DNA from: Pegea sp. RAD2-039
Lineage: Eukaryota > Chordata > Thaliacea > Salpida > Salpidae
Direction of reading: 5' to 3'
Assembly: GCA_034620365.1 (NCBI GenBank)
Contig: JAQGEQ010000048.1
Location: 1,736,001-1,800,000, forward strand
Length of the DNA: 64,000 bases
Shown piece by piece: positions 23,428-36,252 of this stretch. A program made the position numbers and the translations under genes. Position 1 is the first letter of the stretch. Each line of letters starts with the position of its first letter. The notes beneath the pieces are model-generated. The model was not told where the DNA came from. It saw nothing but the letters and a program-made list of their open reading frames with translations, and did not search any database.

Positions 23428-26204
23428 ATGATAAACAAAAATGCAGTTGCATTTGTTGCTACTAGCTTCGCTGCAACTAGTATGAACACAATTTTTTTTT
23501 TCTACTATGTCAAAATTTTTTTAGACAAATATGGAGTTACTCAAAATTGGTTTCAATTTGCTCAGGTAAGTCAAAATAGAAATAATTAAGCTTTTTTTTC
23601 TGAAGCTGTTCTTTATACTATTTTTTCTGATATTAAGGAATTTTTAAGTTATAAAATTAGTTAGCTCATCTAGAATATAAATCAATAACCTTTTAAAAAA
23701 ACTTGTCTTAACTTTTTATATTAGCTTAAACTCTATTATCTGTTCCATAATTAAAAGTATTTTATTTTCTCTTTAAGATATTCATTTGAATTTTTCCACA
23801 AATTTTTTATCTTATATTTTACTATAATGACAGAATGAATCTTTAATTCTCTAACAAAACAAATATTTTTAGGTATTTAATTATACATATACCTAAATAA
23901 TACCTTATGGTAAAATTTGATATAATTGATTTTTCTTTGATTTCGTTTTCAGATTACCTATATGATATGGAATGCTATAAACGATCCTTTATTTGGTTAT
24001 TTCCAAGATAACTCTAATTGGGCAATTTTTCGCAAACGAAAGCTTTCTATTTATTATGGAGCACCTTTATGGGCATTGGCCTTTCTTATGCCCTGGTTTC
24101 AATGGACTAATTATTCTGGTAAAATTATTGTTTTGTCTAAAAATAGTTTCTGAATTTTTATGATATACATGTTTAGTAATCATAGTAAACATGTTTGTTA
24201 TATTAATTGATGTAGTTAGTTTGTAGTTGTTAGTTTAGGCTTAAGTTATAATGCATAATCCTTCATTTAATATTATTTTGTTTATCCAGCAAATACCTTT
24301 TATTTGAGTACTTTATTTTGTTTATAGATGGCAATAACTCTTGGATTGCTGGAATTCAACTGATTGTTTGCTTATGTCTTTATGATACAATGTTAACATT
24401 TGTGTTATTAGCTCATTGTGCAATATTTGCTGAAATTTCTACCAATTTAGAGGATCGTTTGCAACTAACTAAATATCATCAGGTGAAAATTAATAGTTTT
24501 ATAGAATATCTTGTTAGTAATTAATTTTTGTGACAAAGCTTAAATTTATTTTTATACTAAAACATTAATGTGGTGTTTTGATTCAACAATTTAGAATTTA
24601 ACTAAACTTAGTTTTATACTTTGTAAAAGTATGATATATGTGGTGCAGGTAGCTTCAGTTCTTGGTAGTTGCAGTGTCTTTATGTCAAGTTTGGTATCTG
24701 AAAATATGACTAATATGTTTAACTTGCAATTATTTTGTATTTTTATTGCAATTGTAGCATGTTTATGCATGAGGTAAGATGTATTCAATTTTCAAATTTA
24801 TCATGATAGCAATATTTCCTTGAAGATTTACTGGTACATATGTAAAAACAAAATATGAGGATGATTTCGTTGATGAGCATTTAGCTACAGAAAGTTTTGG
24901 AAAAGATAAAGCTTTTCAAATTACCAAACAAATATTACAAAATCGTAATTTTCTGTCATTTGTAGCTATGAATCTACTTCAAGTAAAAGTTTCTTCATTT
25001 GTGTGTTTAATTTGATAAAACTAATTTATTGCAAAATTTATAATTTTAGGTTTTCCACAATACTTTTTGCGCCAATTTTTTAATAATTTTTGTTGATCAT
25101 CTTATACCTAAAAGCTCTTTACCACAATTTATGATGAGTGTAGTTTATGGAGCTTCTTATATTCTTCCTCAAGTAAGAGTTATCTACAAAGGAGAATAAA
25201 ATAAAGTTAATAGTGTCTTTTTAAAATCGATGTTAATATTTATTAAACCTTTTATGTATAAGTTGCTTCTAGACTTGTAGATTTCTTTATTAGTGTTTAG
25301 TTTTGCTTGGAGGTGGCTTGATTTTTCGTTATGGTGCTTACAAAGTCGTCATGACGTCATTCTATATGCAAATAGTTGCTTCAGGGTTGATGTATATTTA
25401 CGGTCGACATAATCCTTTGTTGCTTGCCTTTTTTTTCATCTTTGATGCGTAAGTAGTTGGTTTGTAGTTTGATGTTAAGTTCAAATACTTTAGAAAAGTT
25501 TAAGTCAGTCTTAGTCGTTAGTTTCTAGATCTCGTATAAAGTTAAATTACAGTAACTTCCTTTGTTAAAAATGTTTTATGATTACTGAAGTAAAAATATA
25601 CTAATAATATTTTTTAAACTTTCTAGAACTATACCAGCTGCTGTTTTCACGCTTTTCAACATATTAGTTTCTGATATAATTGATGATGATCAAAGAAGTT
25701 ATGCCAGAAAGTAAGATGACTTAAAATAACCTTCAACTTACACAACTCTTACTTGACAACCAGTTTGATTTCAATATCATAATTTAGAATATTCACTTTT
25801 AATTAGATAATTTATTTGAATTTTAAAAAAGCCTTTTTGAAATTATTTTTTAATTTTAGGCATCCACAATCCTCAATGGTGTTTGGTACTAACGCACTGA
25901 TCACAAAACCTGGAAACTCGCTCGCTCCTATGCTTGTAGTAGCTGTACTAAATAGGTAACTTTTCTCACTGTTATTGAACTGTTGATTCAAATAAATGAT
26001 TTTTTTTATAGTTATAACTACAAATCTTTAAAAGATTCACCAGAAAGCCAAACAAATTTCGAAGAAATGAATGAACTAAAAGATGTTATGTTTTCTCTTC
26101 TTTGTCTTATTCCGTTGTTTCTTTCTTTGTTTCAAATCATTGTATGGAAATTCTATAACTTACGAAATAGTAAAGCTATTATCGCTAAGCATGTGGAAGT
26201 CTAG
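23428..26204 (+). CDS. MFSD13A: MFSD13A/TMEM180-type MFS transporter-like membrane protein
   Basis: Ten exons: 23428-23565, 23953-24118, 24328-24482, 24649-24773, 24826-24982, 25050-25172, 25294-25448, 25627-25710, 25860-25955 and 26012-26204. All joins keep frame. The product is a polytopic membrane protein of about 430 residues. It carries the TMEM180 signatures WNAINDPLFGYFQD (family: WNSLNDPLFGW), CLCLYDTMLTFVLLAH, RNFLSFVAMNLLQVFH and ALITKPGNSLAPML (family: ALVTKPGQTFAPLL). The motifs belong to the MFS glycoside-pentoside-hexuronide branch. The substrate is unknown, and TMEM180 is known mainly as a surface antigen in colorectal cancer. An AATAAA lies at about 26257. The 3' end converges on the HSD17B12-like gene with about 260 bp between. 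Confidence 0.9.
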
Positions 26205-26467
26205 CATCTATTACTCTGTCATTTCAAAACTTTAGCATTCCTTTATCGTATGTACAAATAAATTGATCATATTTTATTAGTGATATAACAAAACACATTT
26301 CTACTTTTAAATGCCTAAAATCAGTGCAAGGTGTCTAGCAGAAGATTAAATTTATAAAAGGAATATTTGATGTTGATGAATTGTCTACACAAAACTTAAA
26401 TTAAAACTGCATATTTGAAAAAACAAACGCTAATATTTTGCATACTTTCTATATCCTTCGTGTAAAA

Positions 26468-27409
26468 TCAATTAACCTTTTTCACACTTTCTAGTTGAGA
26501 CTTCTTCTTTAAAGCTCGTTTGCGAATACCAAGCATATGCTTCGTTGAAAGGTTTAGATATAACCATTCGGGAAGGCTTTCAACAACTAGGCCCTGTATT
26601 GCGTGTGGCAAATATCCATAAGAGCAATTAGACTTCCCGATAACCTTCATTGCAGACTTAACGTAGGTGTCAGGATTTGGAATAAATATTGAAGAATGTC
26701 GAAGCTTAGAAAGTTTAGTGCATACAAAAAACGGTGTTAGACTCTGAACAACAACTCCTTTGGAAGCATATTCACCATATAATGATTTAGAAAAGCAAAT
26801 AACAAACTTTTTAGTAGCTGAATAGAGTGTAAGTAATGGAGTAGGTACACATGCAGATGCAGACGAAATGTTTAGAATAACTCCCTTGCCTTTTTGAACA
26901 AACTCCGGAAGAATTATTTCAGTCATTTTTACTGCTGAAAGTAAATTGATTGAAATCATTTTACTTATAACATCTGCTCGGTCATCTAATTCTAAAAAGA
27001 ATTCGGGATGCTCATATGAAACTCCAACATTATTGATCAATATGCTTATATCTAAACCAGAGAGACTCTTTTTAATGTCATCATAAATATCTTGCCGTGA
27101 AAAATCTGCAGTGATGCATTTAGTTTCAACTTGATATTTCGTTTCAATTAATTTGGCCACAGTAGCAAGCTTTTCAGGATTTCTACTGATTAAAACAATA
27201 TTCTGTCCCTGTTTTGCTAAATTGTTTGCAAAACTCAAACCTATACCATCAGTAGCCCCAGTTATAACAGCCCACTTTCCATATTTACTCAAGTTTACAG
27301 CAGATTCAAAGAGATACTCTGAAATCAATTTGTAAACTTTTAGTCCAAAACAACAAGTCAAGTATAAGCAAAATGCTTGACCTAAACAATCAAATGTTAA
27401 TTCAACCAT
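26468..27409 (-). CDS. HSD17B12: Very-long-chain 3-oxoacyl-CoA reductase (HSD17B12-type), intronless
   Basis: A single 313-codon frame for a short-chain dehydrogenase/reductase of the 17-beta-HSD 12/3 group. The NADPH-binding motif TGATDGIG is at residues 50-57, the NNVG motif at 126-129, the catalytic Ser near 182-185 and the catalytic YSATK at 196-200. The N-terminus (residues 8-24) is hydrophobic and probably an ER membrane anchor. The protein ends KKVN, a KKxx ER-retrieval signal. The length is close to human HSD17B12 (312). In this family the enzyme reduces 3-ketoacyl-CoA in the second step of fatty-acid elongation; some paralogs reduce estrone or androgens, so substrate is inferred. The HSD17B3, HSD17B12 and HSDL1 subgroups are close and I cannot fully separate them. 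No introns, unlike most neighbours. Confidence 0.87.
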   Translation of the reverse strand: MVELTFDCLGQAFCLYLTCCFGLKVYKLISEYLFESAVNLSKYGKWAVITGATDGIGLSFANNLAKQGQNIVLISRNPEKLATVAKLIETKYQVETKCITADFSRQDIYDDIKKSLSGLDISILINNVGVSYEHPEFFLELDDRADVISKMISINLLSAVKMTEIILPEFVQKGKGVILNISSASACVPTPLLTLYSATKKFVICFSKSLYGEYASKGVVVQSLTPFFVCTKLSKLRHSSIFIPNPDTYVKSAMKVIGKSNCSYGYLPHAIQGLVVESLPEWLYLNLSTKHMLGIRKRALKKKSQLESVKKVN

Positions 27410-29824
27410 CCTAGAAATAAATTAAATATTTTTTTTATGGAACTTAATTCTGTTAGATTAAAATTTAAACTAAGATTTGTTTATTACAATAAATGTGAAG
27501 GAGGGTGCCTAAAGAGAGCACCTCTCAATAATACACATTCTCACAAATAACATCTATTAAGTCAAAAATATAGAAAACAAAAGATGTAACACATAGCATT
27601 TCAGTAGTCCTCAAAGCATATAGATAAGATGAAAATATATATATAACAAATGGTTTTCTAAGCAATAAAGGTTCTATATTTATATAAGATTTTTGAGTAT
27701 TACCAACAATTTTCATTATATTTTTAAGTTGTAAAATTTTCTTTTCATGGCCTATAGATGATTAATAATAAAATTACTTCCAATATATTTGAAAAAAATT
27801 AATGAAAATCAAATTTATATTTAAAATAAATGAGAAAACTTTTATCTATTTCTAAAAATTAAACTTCAAAATTAAAACTTACCAGCACAATGATATATAT
27901 ATATGTTATTTAATAAAAACATAAATTATAAGTAGATCAAACAGACCATCAAATATGTAAAGATGATTTTATGTAAACAGCAAAAATAGTTGAAAACAAT
28001 TATATTTATTAAACGTTAAGTTGCGTTATCAATTAAATTATAATGATTAAATATAAACCACCTATTATAATACCAAACAAATGATAAAATCATAATAAAA
28101 GAAGTAAAATAAAATTAGTCTATTAAATATTATTTTAGTTTCTATTCAATATAAAAATTTATGATCTAGAAATATACTTTACTGTAAAATAGTAAATTTT
28201 TTTGTTTATGAAATCTAAAAAAATACAATAGTAGTAAGACTGTGACAATCATTTATATAATATTTGTAAAACTAGTAAATTATAATTTTCCATTGGAAAC
28301 AAAGTCTTATAGAAAGTATAGGTGTGAAGGTCAGTTTTAAACAAAACAACCTACCTTCGGTTAAAATTTGATGGTTACTTGTAAATTATTTATTGTATAA
28401 AGTTTAAAATGGCTTTTATACTAAATAAAAGTAAGACAGATTTTTAACTATGATAACTTTCATTTTAACAGCATAATAAATACGTTAATAAGTATTTAAA
28501 AAGCAATAATGATTATATATCCATTTGAAATTAAAACAAATGTAAAAAAAACTTTTTAAAACTTACTTCTAAATACAGTCAGTATATATCTTTCATTATT
28601 ATCACTACTTACATACATCTAATTTTCATGACTAGCTTATGAGTAAGCTCATTTTTTGCTTACTGCTCGGAATTAATAAAGTAACCAGCAGCTACCAAGT
28701 TTGTAAAATTTGTTTTTCATAACTATAATTTTTGAATATTAAGTTCATACGGTTATAATTAGATCAGTTATAACTTAATCACATTTGTAACGAGTTTTGT
28801 TTTAATAATTAAATTAATTAAACGCTTGTGTTAGAGCTTCAAGTAATTTTAACCTATGTTTTAACTTACTTGCAAATCATAACAAACAATGATAAACTTT
28901 TAAATAGTATAGTTAAGGAAAAAATTATTTTAAAACAAATATTAAATATAGAACAACATTTAGAATTTAGGTTTAAGTTAAATGAGGGTAATGATTTTTT
29001 GAATACTGGATAGTCTCATATAACTACATCACCATGTAATTACTACACATCATAAAAGTCACAGCAGCGCTTCAAATATTTTTTAAAAGCTAATCTAAGT
29101 AAATTCTACTAATGAAATGTCATTATTTACCCAGAAAAACTGAATTAGTGTAGGATAATCTGGAAATTAGCCATAAAACTCGTGCTTGACTTATACCATC
29201 AGAAAAGCAATAGTACAAACATAGAAACTTAAATATCTTGTATTAGTTAATTTTATGAAATTATTTTGAGGAAGAGTAACTTCTTTAAGGTGTTAAAATA
29301 AAAAGTTAGTCAATTTGTGATTGAAAGCTGAAGTGACAAAGCTAAATGATTCTGTCTAGAAACTTAGGTTTAGCAGGAAGTTTGAAAATTGTATTTTATA
29401 TCAATTTGTATATATTCAATTAACTGTAATTACTTAAAGAGTAAAAAAATCTACATTTTATAGAGTCGAAGCTAGAAGTTGATTTATTAAACGAAAAAAG
29501 TTACACAGAATTCAAAGTAGAAACTAATTAAATATAATCAAAGAAAATAATGATGAAAATTGGGCTAGAATAAACGAAACATGCTTTTAAGAACAAGTAT
29601 TAGCATAATTTCAAATTCCAAGATTAAAAATATGTGAAATAAAAACTTGTTTGATTTATTCTATGTATGGCTTCCTACTTCACTGAATATACAAAAAAAG
29701 TAAAATGAAAATTAATAACGGTTTCAATTCAAAGAATATATTTGATGAAAACTTAAGTCGCCAAAAGCCCTTTTCATGCTACAAATTTACAACTAGATCA
29801 ATCATAGATAATAATAGATAGAAA
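27410..29824. other. Intergenic region with one retroposon tail
   Basis: AT-rich, with (AT)n runs near 27630 and 27890. Apart from the repeat tail at 27486-27545 I recognise nothing. A 61-codon frame at 28828-29013 is AT-rich and has no exon signals or domains. Confidence 0.4.
27486..27545 (-). repeat. LINE/SINE 3' tail copy 1
   Basis: On the minus strand this reads GAGAATGTGTATTATTGAGA, then the GGTGCTCTCTTTAGGCACCC block, then TCCTTCACATTTATTG. It is the same tail as at 34908, 36056, 38865 and 40434. It lies about 60 bp upstream of the HSD17B12-like start codon. Confidence 0.85.
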
Positions 29825-32800
29825 TTAAGAAAATATTCGGGAAAGCTTAGAAGATTTGTAATCACTTCTCAGCTGAACAAAACTGTGAAGAATATTTCGA
29901 TCCAAATTTGCATAATTCTCTTTGGAACAAACCTAAAAAATTTAAAGTATAAATCTGAAATTAAACAAAATAAGTTCAGACTTACTTCTCTCATATTTTG
30001 AGGAGCAACCACAAGTAAATTACAAAGTGAATATAAACTTTGAAATAATTGATTGACGAAATCGTTTCCTAAAGTCTGAGCTGATTGACTGATGAATAAA
30101 AACACGAAGTTAATAAAATTCAAAACTGAATCCAAAATAAACTAAATAATTAAAGTTGTTTTAAAATTTTCTATAAAAATTGATGCTTATAAAAATATAA
30201 GATATTTAGTTAGTTAAAGAATAAAAGCTGTAGAATTTGGTCTCACATGTAATTTTTAACATCACAGATTGCCATTATTGCTCCATTTGAAGAGAACGTA
30301 TACTGCTGAAGATGATCATAAATAAGTCTACAAATAAAACTCTTTCAAAATAAAGATACTTTGAAAAATAAATCAAATTAAGAATTAATAAAGTAGCTTT
30401 TAGATTGAAACTACTTATGAATTAAAAAAGGGTAAGTGAAACTACAAATCATTTAGAATATTGACAAATATTGCAACTAATTTGTAGAAAACTGACTTGT
30501 GGTATCGGTATCCAAACTCTTTCAAAACTGCATCTACATTATGACCATCAAGTGATTGTCTGAAGATTCCATTAACTTCCTCTACATACTTACACAACTA
30601 CAACAAATGGAGCTATCGAACATCTGATGAAGCTTATACAAACACTTACACTGGTACAAGCTTTTGTACATTGTTGATCAATTTGATTAGACGAAAAGTC
30701 TGATTTTTTTTGCTCATTTTTCAAATTGTGCTTCATCCAACCAATAATTGAAGTAAGACATTTGTTTATTCCGCTATCTAATTGTGTGTCTAAGCGCTCA
30801 TGAACTTTCTTCTTTTTTTGGTTGCAATCACTAAACATTATGTTAGATAAATAAAGACTCAATTACTAAATCTTTTGTCAACACGTGATCACCTGTACTT
30901 CTTTGAGTTGTTCACCAAAGGAATTAGTGTATCACTAAATTGCTTTTCAAAAAGATGAAATATTGTGTTTGCTTGTTGCACAACATCCAAAAAATAAATG
31001 TTTGGTTTCGACTGAAATCAAAATTTACAAATACTGTTTCTTTGAAATTTAACAAATAATATTTTCTTTAAATCTAACTTTATCAATTTGCACTCAGACT
31101 TATAAATGTTAATTTTTATAAAGCTACTTTTGGATCTGCGGTCGGTATCATCATAAGACCATAATCGACTGCATATTCTATATGCTGAATGCAAAGATAT
31201 TCTAATAAAATATCGAATATTTGAGTAGCGTTTTCAGGGAGTGCACTAGATGATGATAAGGTTTTGCAACGTCCAAAAGCCATTTTAGTTTCCTATAAGA
31301 GAAGCCAAAATAGATTTTTAATAAAATGAATTTAAGAAAAAATGATTTATAAATAAGCACCTGCAACAAATTAATTGTGAGTTCTTGAGATAAATAAGTC
31401 TCGCCGGCAGTGACGTCAGCTTGGTTGCTTCCTAAACCAAAACGGATATTTGTTTTATCAGTGATCGCAGCTTTAAAGTCTTGGATTCCTTTAAATAATA
31501 TTATTGATAATTATTTGATTTAAAATTCACTATTAAACTGAAAACCTGAATGAAGCTGCTTTTTTGTGTGATTTTTAGAATCGTAAAATCGTTGCATTAT
31601 TTTCGCTGCTTTTTCTTTTAAAAAAGTTTTTTCTTCGATAATATATCGGTCCAAATAAGGCTTTTCAAATAATGACAAGTTCAAGTTAAAAAACTACAAG
31701 CTGTATCTTTACCTTAAATATGCCTTTTGTCAATTTAGTTAAAAAGTTTGAATCTGATCCAATCTTAAAATGAGAAATTGAAGTTGACAAGTCAACGGTA
31801 TTTTCATAAAAAGTTTGTAAACACTGCAAGAATCTAAAACAAAAGAATAAAAAACTACCAGTTTTACATCAACAAGTAGTGACTAACTTTTCTCGGTCGG
31901 AAAGAGAATTGTTAATTCCATTATTTATATGATCTGTTAACTTTGTACTGTAAATTTTTGTCACCAGTTTCGCCATTACTTGTTCAGGCGAAGAAAAGAT
32001 TTCCATAATTAACTAAAACAGAATATCTTAAAAAAACACCAAGTCGATAAATCCTAAAACTGATTCTATACAAAAAATCAGCAATAAATTTTGATTGTAA
32101 ATAAGAAACTTACCGGGTAGACTTTGTCACACAGATCAATTGTTTCTTTAAAAACATCAGCACGGAGGGAAAAACTGGAGTTAATACTTTCCTCTATGAA
32201 AGCTCCAGTGCAATGTTGATATCCTTTAAAATAAAAATATTTTTTGTCATCAAATCAAAATAACAGGATACAAAAAATAATTTTTTGGATGAAATGAAAG
32301 AAATTGATTTCAGAAACCTTTAAACTGGGAAAGTACTGAGGCAAGATCTTTCATTATTCCCACTTCATTGTTTTGATGAGCAATCTTAAAATCTTTCAGC
32401 AATTTAGTTTCAATTTCATGGTATTTACTAACAATTTTGCTTTTAACCTGAAAAGATTAAACAGAAAATAAAAACGAATAATTTTGGAGTGCAACAAGAA
32501 TAAGTAAAATAAACATTAGGAATTTTTTAGAATAGAAAATTGATGAAATGGGTCATTTTACTGACTGTAGAGAAGCGGCTAGATGGGAGTTCTTGTGCGA
32601 TCAGATGAAGTTTATGAACAATATCAGCTGCATCTCGTGTCCTATCTTCATCTTTGAATACTGGTGAAGTAAAATTACCAGACAAAAATTCATCAAAATA
32701 TCTGAAAAAAAGTTTTCTTAAAATCTAATAATTTGATGAAATGATCACCTCATTAGTTTGAGAGCTTCAGCTGCATGGGTCCTCGGAGTATTTACACCTT

Positions 32801-33911
32801 CTAGCTGATCACCCAAATGCACAACTTTTGTTGCTACATAATTGATTCTATTTTCTAATGACTACAAAAATGAAAAAAAAAATTATATTTTCTAAAATGT
32901 TGTTTATGAAGTAAAAACCTGTAAATGACTAAAAGCAACTTGATTACTTTTATGTAAATCAAGAACTTTTGAGGTATGCCCAGCAGCTTCACGATCAGAA
33001 GCTGCTTCTAGTTTTTCAATTTTTTTCTGAAGTCGACCATCTAACAGCTTTAATTCATGAATATGAGCCACAAACTCATCATTTAATAACTGTAAGTTAA
33101 TAATATGTTAGCATAAAATATTAGAGGACCTACACCATAAATAAATAAAATAAAGATAATAATTAAGTATGGCTACAAATGACAAATTATACAGCTTTTA
33201 TAACAAATTTAAAACAATATAAGTTTAAAGAGATAATAAAAAGGTCGTAAATTTTGCAGTTTAACATAATTAATGTAGAAAAGAAAAAGATTTACAAAGA
33301 CATAAATAAATATAAATTATGAATCAAAAACAAAATAGCAGAATAAAAGTAGAAAATAAAAAGACATTATAACTCAATTATTGATGAAATTACTTAAATC
33401 ATATTTTTTAACAAAAAATTTTTAAGAGGTGATAGATTTTGATATAGTGATGGATTCAAAAAAAGATTCTAAACTGTGGTTACCCTATTTACAAAGTTGT
33501 TAGATCAACAGGTGTTATTCAAGTTGTTCAGATGGTTAATTTTGAATGACAAACCTTTGAAGACATATGAAAGAGTGATCTTTAAGGAGTTCATTAAAGT
33601 ATGAAGACCACAACCATTAATAAATTTAAATAGTAGTACAAATGGGAGAAAAGGCAATGTAAGGATTTCATATTAAACTTTACAACTTTGAAAAAAATAG
33701 AGAACCAAGAAAACCTGGTTTATAACAATTAATAACCTAGTACTAGTGAACATCATAGCAATAAAATATAACATAAAAAATTTAATATCAGAACCTGAGG
33801 ACTAAAACCAGATAATCCTCCTTTAGTACCACCTCCTGGAGTACGCCAAGCTAATCTTTCTACATACTCATCAGGCTCAAAAGGATCATCAAATAACTCA
33901 GCTGAAGCCAT
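29825..33911 (-). CDS. EXOC5: Exocyst complex component 5 (Sec10)
   Basis: The first coding exon (33796-33911) begins MASAELFDDPFEPDEYVERL and continues AWRTPGGGTKGG, an almost exact match to the vertebrate EXOC5 start. Later exons carry KSNQVAF, INYVATKVVHLGDQLEG, HKLHLIAQELPSSRF, KYHEIETKLLKDF and LDTQLDSGINKCLTSIIG. The last exon (29825-29932) ends NILHSFVQLRSDYKSSKLS RIFS, split here by a space only for readability. About 20 exons are separated mostly by short introns; the intron at about 33090-33795 is the longest. EXOC5 is a helical-rod subunit of the octameric exocyst that tethers secretory vesicles to the plasma membrane and is needed for ciliogenesis in animals. The whole gene appears to be present; I did not see a broken frame, though not every junction was checked. 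Confidence 0.93.
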
Positions 33912-34794
33912 GAGTGTTACCAACTTAATTTCAAATAATAAAATAATATTTGAATTAATAAATTAGTTTTACTCTTATAAAACCATTACTTCATAAAATT
34001 GAAAAAAATTATAATAACATAAATTAATAAAATCGTAACATTTAAAGTTACAAAAAAGGAATGAAATATTGCTTTAATCAGATCAAAAATTATTGCAAAA
34101 ATTTAAAAAAATATATAAAAAAATTCTTCCATAAGAACAATTTTTTGTTTAAAAGAACTAATTAAAACAATAATTTGATTATTATTATTAGGCGTATACC
34201 TCTGATTGACTAATTATTATATAATTATTATAGTCAATAATTTGGAATTTTAATTAAAAAAATATGAATAAGAAAGCATACCAAATATGGTCAGAAATTA
34301 AAAGTTTATAATCAAAATTTGTAATATAATTTATCAATTACAATAAAATCTGTTTTAGCAATATCTGATTATACATCATTTATTTATTTACACAAATGTA
34401 TTGTACTCTAGCATAAAAAGGCCCAATGCAGTCAAATTTTTACTAGCCATAAATCCGAGGAAATGTAATTTTCAGCTACAAAATATTGATAGATCACTAA
34501 TTATGAATTAAGTCACAGTTTCAATAATCAGTAAACATATTTTTGTGCTTTTTGAAAGAACCTTTTGCACTTCATAGGGTTTTCATGATTCTGGTGTTCG
34601 ATATACTCATATACTTTTATGAAAGCTTTATACAGAATTCAAATGTTTGATTATTACTACAATACTACAAAATAATTTTTTGAAGGTTTTGCAGACAACA
34701 GTTTCTCAAGAAGTATGTATAGATTAATCTCTTCCAATGCTATATATATTTCCAATACATTTTTAGTATTATTGCGATTCATAATAATAAGGGT

Positions 34795-34845
34795 CAGCTT
34801 TGGCCGAAAACGGCCATATGGGCTGTGTTCTGAGTGATAATGTTA
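34795..34845 (-). mobile_element. SINE 3'-end fragment with a perfect hairpin
   Basis: On the minus strand this reads ATGGCCGTTTTCGGCCAAAG followed by CTGACCC and a (TTA)n tail. About 20 of 25 positions match the end of the SINE at 12540-12870, so it is the truncated 3' end of a related element. It includes the short perfect inverted repeat GGCCG-AAAA-CGGCC. Confidence 0.6.
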
Positions 34846-34907
34846 AAAAAAACAAAGCAGAATACATCAAAATGTGTAGGAAATGTACGAGCAAGACACA
34901 TATGTTA

Positions 34908-34983
34908 TTTGTGAGAATGTGTGTTAGAGAGAGGTGCTCTTTTCAGGTACCCTCCTTCGCATTTATTGAAATAAATAAATAGC
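34908..34983 (+). repeat. LINE/SINE 3' tail copy 2
   Basis: Reads TTTGTGAGAATGTGTGTTAG, then GAGAGGTGCTC, then ACCCTCCTTCGCATTTATTG and an (AAATA)n tail. It faces away from the SINE fragment 60 bp to the left, so two different insertions meet here. Confidence 0.88.
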
Positions 34984-36055
34984 AAAATTGAATAGAAAAG
35001 CCTTTAGGGTTTCTTTTCTTTCTCTAAAATAGTGATTATACTCTCAATTTTTTGATGATGATAACAATAAAATACACACTAATCAAAAAGGGTAAGATTT
35101 TAATGAAAGTTTCTTCGATATAGATTTGCCTCAAGAAATTAAATCTTTATTTTCTTACCTTAATTTCAATCATTTTTAAATTAAGATACTTATAGATTTT
35201 TAAATTATAAGAAAAAAATAAAAAGGAAATCAGCAAATCTATTTTTTCAGAAACATATTAAAAGCCAAAACTTTATGAAATAGCGAGTTCACAAAAAGAA
35301 ACAAAAACATAATAAAAGGCAAGTTATTGTTGGAATGCAATAGATTTAAAGAGCTGTAGAACATGCAAAAAATTTTAGAAAAGATAGAATCTAAAAAACT
35401 CTTAAAATGTTTATTCAGATGTATTTTTATTTTTTATTAAGCCATATTTATTGGATCTTCTATAAACAGCTCTTATCAATAAAGTAAAAACTGAAATGAA
35501 AAACAACTATAGTTCTACTATAGATTTTTTAAATAGATTTAGTCTATTCAAATATTACGAGCAAAAACATAAAAGTATCATAGATGCTTTTGTAAATCAT
35601 TTTATTTTAAAAGTTAACTTAAAATATGTTCCATTTCACAATATGTATCTCTGACTCTCAGGCGATAGATACCTTTATTGATTCTAAGCTTAAGGGTAAG
35701 CTTCAAAATAATTTATTTAGTCAAATGTTTTAATTATGGTATACTTTCTTATAATATTTTTCACTTACTAATTTTACAAAACAACCATAGCAATATAATC
35801 ATTTAGTCATAATTGTACGCCACAATATTTAACTCTATTTTTAGTAAATATACCATATTTTTTCTACTCTACTATATTTACTGCTCCTTTGTTGAAGTTT
35901 AGTTTTTTGTTGTAACAAAATATATAAAATATTTATAAAAGTAATATTTATCAAAGCTTATAAAAGTTTTTTTTTTGTAATTTTAAAAATCATTGTTATC
36001 AAAATGAAAGCTTTTTGATAAATTGTATTTGATTAATTAATTATTTTAATCTAAT

Positions 36056-36125
36056 TTGTGAGAATGTGTGTTAGCGAGAGGTGCTCTCTTTAGGCTCCTT
36101 CACATTTATTGTAATAAATAAATAA
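36056..36125 (+). repeat. LINE/SINE 3' tail copy 3
   Basis: Only the tail is left: TTTGTGAGAATGTGTGTTAG, CGAGAGGTGCTCTCTTTAGG, then CTCCTTCACATTTATTG and (AATA)n. It ends about 130 bp before the COMMD4 start codon, so it could be part of that promoter. Confidence 0.88.
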
Positions 36126-36252
36126 ATTTTGTATCTTTGTTTATTTAAGTAATAATTAAGTTTTTTTAAACAAAAATTATATATTTGATATTAATTTTTT
36201 TAAAAGCACAAATTAAGCTTGATATAAATTGTGTAAAAAACTTCTTTGAACG

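Larger units (their letters stand above)
33912..36252. other. Intergenic region with repeat fragments
   Basis: Very AT-rich. The only structured pieces are the repeat fragments at 34795-34840, 34908-34983 and 36056-36125. EXOC5 and COMMD4 diverge from here, so promoters are expected. Confidence 0.4.

Noticed and set aside
27890..27910. (AT)n runs here and near 55605
   Set aside because: Simple repeats are expected at this base composition.
34800..34982. 60-codon plus-strand frame starting with AENGHMGC
   Set aside because: It spans the SINE fragment and LINE tail, so it is a reading of repeat DNA.
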